Source: Bacilli bacterium
GTDB lineage: Bacteria > Bacillota_I > Bacilli_A > RF39 > UBA660
Direction: 5' to 3'
Length of the DNA: 8,447 bases
Assembly: GCA_900757295.1 (NCBI GenBank)
Contig: CAAENH010000059.1
Span: 1 to 8,447 of the forward strand
The notes beneath the pieces were generated by a model. That model saw only the letters and a program-made list of their open reading frames with translations. It had not been told where the DNA came from and did no database searches. Below, in pieces: positions 6,168-8,447 of this stretch; the first letter of the stretch is position 1; each line of letters starts with the position of its first letter. A program made the translations under genes and the position numbers.

Positions 6168-6204
6168 GGAGATTTAATTTTATATGAAATTAAGTCTCTT
6201 TTTT
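6168..6204 (+). terminator. Intrinsic terminator closing the macro/KAP/lipoprotein unit
   Basis: GAGATTTAATTTT (6169-6181) pairs with GAAATTAAGTCTC (6186-6198), thirteen base pairs with two G-U, around a 4-base loop ATAT, followed by six T. No T-run follows on the opposite strand, so it acts on rightward transcripts. Confidence 0.85.
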
Positions 6205-6334
6205 ATGTAATAAAGTCCCTATTTCTTTTTTGGATATGTAAAAAGTCATTCATAACCTTTTTAAAGAAAAAGCCTTTTAAGAACGAAGAAAGTATCATAT
6301 AATTATTCTTCATATGGTAAGGAGGTGGCATAAA

Positions 6335-6565
6335 ATGGAAAGATTTGCATTAAGAAAAATAGTATCTTCTGTATGTGATGATTATATTGATACTCTATTA
6401 ACTGGGATTGAAGAAAATGAAGATGATTTCCCATATACTATTGCTTGTTCTAATTTTATTGATGAATTAAAGAATAAAAACATAATAGTAGATTTCTATA
6501 AAACTTTTGATTGTGACATCATTGATAAGATATATAGAGAAACAAGCAATTATTTAGCAAGGTAG
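6335..6565 (+). CDS. Small acidic protein of unknown function, upstream of the serine recombinase
   Basis: The gene encodes 76 residues starting MERFALRKIV. An earlier in-frame ATG at 6314 would add seven residues, but those codons contain the ribosome binding site AAGGAGGTGG (6319-6328), so 6335 is the start. The protein is acidic (GIEENEDDF) and looks all-helical, with three cysteines (14, 38 and 59 by my count) that do not form a metal-binding pattern. There is no signal peptide or membrane helix. It is separated from the recombinase gene by only 10 bases, so the two are almost certainly co-transcribed. A role as recombinase partner or regulator is possible but not shown by the sequence. 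Confidence 0.72.
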   Translation: MERFALRKIVSSVCDDYIDTLLTGIEENEDDFPYTIACSNFIDELKNKNIIVDFYKTFDCDIIDKIYRETSNYLAR

Positions 6566-6575
6566 GTTTTATGTT

Positions 6576-7169
6576 ATGAAAAATAAAATATTTGGTTATG
6601 CAAGAGTTAGTAGCAAAGAACAAAATGAAGAAAGACAAATAGTAGCATTTAAAAATTATGGTATTGATGAAAGAGATATTTATATAGATAAACAAAGTGG
6701 AAAAGATTTTGATAGAGAGCAATATAATATCTTAAAACATATATTAAGGGAAAATGATATTTTAGTTATTAAAAGTATTGATAGACTTGGAAGAAATTAT
6801 AATATGATTATTGATGAGTGGAAAGATATTACAAAGAATATTAAGGCTGATATAGTTGTTATAGATATGCCTTTATTAGATACTACTAAAAATAAAGATT
6901 TATTAGGTACATTTATTAGTGATTTAATTTTACAAATATTATCTTATGTCGCAGAGCAAGAAAGAACTTTTATTAAGCAAAGACAAAAAGAAGGTATATC
7001 AACAGCAATGAATAAAGGAATTAAGTTTGGTAGACCAACGATAGAAAAACCACAAAATTATGATATTGTGGTTAGCAAATGGAAGAATAAAGAAATTAGG
7101 ACAAAAGAAGCAATAGAACAACTAGGTCTTAAGCCAAGTACATTTTATAATATGGTTAATAAATATTAG
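6576..7169 (+). CDS. Small serine recombinase (resolvase/invertase family)
   Basis: At 197 residues it has the size of resolvases and DNA invertases rather than large serine integrases. The catalytic domain opens with FGYARVSSKEQ, containing R10 and the nucleophile serine S12. SGKDFDR (41-47) and IDRLGRN (68-74) supply the other active-site arginines. A long helix (about 113-148) leads to the GRP hinge (152-154) and a C-terminal helix-turn-helix (about 163-197, with KEAIEQLGLKPSTFYNMV). Such enzymes cut and rejoin DNA at paired short sites, resolving plasmid multimers or cointegrates or inverting a segment. With a Rep-like protein in the same window, plasmid multimer resolution is a natural reading. 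GGTAGG at 6561-6566 is the ribosome binding site. The gene converges on its right neighbour, overlapping it by 4 bases. Confidence 0.92.
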   Translation: MKNKIFGYARVSSKEQNEERQIVAFKNYGIDERDIYIDKQSGKDFDREQYNILKHILRENDILVIKSIDRLGRNYNMIIDEWKDITKNIKADIVVIDMPLLDTTKNKDLLGTFISDLILQILSYVAEQERTFIKQRQKEGISTAMNKGIKFGRPTIEKPQNYDIVVSKWKNKEIRTKEAIEQLGLKPSTFYNMVNKY

Positions 7170-8023
7170 TTATATGGGTGTAATTCTTTATAGTTATTTA
7201 TAAAATCCTTTAAAGGTACAATATTGCCGGTTTTTACATATTCTTTTACTTTTTCTTTATGTGCATCTTTGTATTCTTTAATGTAATTATCAGTTATATT
7301 GATATTCTTACATTTTCTTAAATTTCGTAAAAAGGATTGATGTTTTTTATTCAAATCAAGGTAACCATTCTTTTTTTTAAGGATTGTAGAAATTTGACTG
7401 CAAGATATAGATTTATTATTATACTCATATTTCCTATTACAATAACAATTATCAGTTTTATTAGTTATATAGTATTTTTCACATCTATTACATTTCTTTA
7501 AATAATATCGCTTTGCTGTGGAAAAAATAGAATGTAATAAACCTAATAAAAATTCAGTATCAGTTTTATAGTAAATAGTCTTTTGTAATATCATACAGAA
7601 ATCATCATTATTCATATTTTCATTATTAGAAATTTGAAATAATGGTGTATTTTTCATTTGATATAAATTATTATCAGTAAAATCATTTTTACTTAAATGG
7701 CTATTTATATTTCTTCCACTTCTTTGTACTGATATATCTATATCTTTTATATTATCAAAGTTATTGTATTTATATTGTTCTTTAATAAGTGGCAATTCTA
7801 TATTTGATGTCGCTAAAAAAGAATACCAAACAATGCTATCAACATAACCCGAATTAAAATTATCAGCATAATTAAACAATCTATTTAATAATAATTGTTG
7901 TTCTTTGGTTAGAACATCAAAGGCAGTTTCAAAACCTAATTTATAATAATTATTATTGCTTTCGATACTTATAACTTTGGTATGTAAGTTTTCATACAAT
8001 ATAAACTTTTTATCGTAATTCAT
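7166..8023 (-). CDS. Cysteine-cluster protein of unknown function, DUF6076-like
   Basis: The protein has 285 residues. Its one clear landmark is a metal-binding-type cluster: KKCNRCEKYYITNKTDNCYC (C178, C181, C193, C195), with C208 further on. The layout CxxC-x(5)-aromatic/Thr-rich-xxYC resembles the zinc-finger part of DUF6076 and related Firmicutes proteins, preceded by a helical region typical of that group. I make this match from memory of the pattern, so it is tentative. The N-terminal 170 residues are helical and asparagine-rich with no recognised motif, and the C-terminal 60 are lysine-rich. There is no signal peptide or membrane helix. The start ATG has a strong AAAGGAGG 9 bases upstream (plus-strand 8033-8040). 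The stop overlaps the recombinase stop tail to tail. No function is known to me. Confidence 0.8.
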   Translation of the reverse strand: MNYDKKFILYENLHTKVISIESNNNYYKLGFETAFDVLTKEQQLLLNRLFNYADNFNSGYVDSIVWYSFLATSNIELPLIKEQYKYNNFDNIKDIDISVQRSGRNINSHLSKNDFTDNNLYQMKNTPLFQISNNENMNNDDFCMILQKTIYYKTDTEFLLGLLHSIFSTAKRYYLKKCNRCEKYYITNKTDNCYCNRKYEYNNKSISCSQISTILKKKNGYLDLNKKHQSFLRNLRKCKNINITDNYIKEYKDAHKEKVKEYVKTGNIVPLKDFINNYKELHPYN

Positions 8024-8048
8024 TAAATGTTGCCTCCTTTTGTTGTAC

Positions 8049-8092
8049 GAAAATGTAAATGCAAAAACATTTTCAATAATTGTATCTACAAT
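8049..8092. promoter_or_regulatory. Two adjacent inverted repeats in the divergent spacer
   Basis: GAAAATG (8049-8055) and CATTTTC (8068-8074) form a perfect 7-bp inverted repeat with a 12-base spacer. Right after it, ATTGTA (8079-8084) and TACAAT (8087-8092) form a perfect 6-bp repeat around TC. Both lie between the divergent genes at 8023 and 8167, where operators or overlapping promoters are expected. A TATAAA at 8106-8111 could be a -10 for the rightward gene, but no well-spaced -35 accompanies it. Confidence 0.35.
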
Positions 8093-8166
8093 ATCATAAA
8101 TATTTTATAAAATCAATGCGTAAGTGAAAGATTTAACTTTTGCTAAAAGGAAAGGAGATAAATAAT

Positions 8167-8447
8167 ATGAGAGGAAAACATCCAACTTTATCATTTGTCC
8201 CACAATTGCAAGAGGTTGAGGTTAAAATGCCAAAACCTTTAATTCCTATTGACTGGAAAAAAAGATATGGTGCAAGTAATGTTAGATATGATTATGTTCC
8301 AATTTATGATAAAGATGGTAATTATGTTGAAACAAAAGAAGAAGTCTATGTGACAATGGAAAAACTAATGGGCTTTCGAATATTTAAAAGGCATACAAAA
8401 ACAAAAGATACAAATGTTAAAATTCCAAAGAAAGTAAAACTATTTGA
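8167..8447 (+). CDS. 5' part of a gene of unknown function, cut by the window edge
   Basis: An open frame of 93 codons runs from ATG 8167 to the window edge without a stop. AAAGGAGA at 8151-8158 lies 8 bases upstream, an excellent ribosome binding site. The product begins MRGKHPTLSFVPQ, contains WKKRYGASNVRYDYVPIYD and becomes lysine-rich at the edge. I see no signal peptide or membrane helix and do not recognise the family. It uses a few codons rare elsewhere in the window (GTC, GAC, CGA), which may hint at a different origin, but the sample is too small to be sure. Confidence 0.75.
   Translation, partial: MRGKHPTLSFVPQLQEVEVKMPKPLIPIDWKKRYGASNVRYDYVPIYDKDGNYVETKEEVYVTMEKLMGFRIFKRHTKTKDTNVKIPKKVKLF

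Noticed and set aside
7207..7216. Perfect 10-bp palindrome CCTTTAAAGG as a terminator after the recombinase gene
   Set aside because: It lies inside the coding region of the minus-strand gene, has no loop of workable size and no following T-run.
148..8023. UGA recoding, suspected because no complete gene here ends in TGA
   Set aside because: Tryptophans in all the proteins are encoded by TGG and the frames are complete under the standard bacterial code, so the absence of TGA stops is better explained by AT bias and a small sample.

Overview
The window is very AT-rich DNA with strong GGAGG-type ribosome binding sites, almost exclusive use of AGA for arginine, and intrinsic terminators. This points to a low-GC Bacillota host (Clostridia, Erysipelotrichales or a relative). 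Complete genes end in TAA or TAG and tryptophan is read from TGG, so the standard bacterial code applies. The gene content (an HUH-type replication protein, a small serine recombinase, an XRE repressor facing a membrane protein, a macro-domain/KAP-NTPase pair and several unknown proteins) looks like an accessory region: a plasmid or an integrated mobile element rather than core chromosome.

Layout. Bases 1-59 hold the 3' part of a tRNA-like sequence (T arm, acceptor 3' strand, CCA) that lacks a recognisable anticodon arm. Two hairpins follow, the second terminator-like. A short operon of a 97-residue unknown protein and a probable rolling-circle-type replication initiator runs from 160 to 1271. 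Bases 1272-1465 are extremely AT-rich; I see no gene there and no convincing terminator for the rep operon. An XRE repressor on the minus strand (1485-1811) diverges from a zinc-ribbon membrane protein (1941-2843). Between them sits a 30-bp near-perfect palindrome touching a consensus sigma-A promoter, a self-contained regulatory switch.

The most interesting block lies between two intrinsic terminators (2846-2876 and 6168-6204): a macro-domain protein (3036-3545), a KAP-family P-loop NTPase (3538-5529) whose reading frame overlaps it by 8 bases, and a lipoprotein (5583-6140). A third terminator-like hairpin covers the macro stop codon and the proposed NTPase start codon. Macro domains bind ADP-ribose and its derivatives, and KAP NTPases include the phage-exclusion protein PifA, so the pair is a reasonable candidate for an undescribed conflict or defence module. 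That function is inference.

The right part has a 76-residue unknown protein in operon with a small serine recombinase (6335-7169). A convergent minus-strand gene (7166-8023) encodes a cysteine-cluster protein resembling DUF6076. At the right edge is a gene (from 8167) whose 3' end lies beyond the window.
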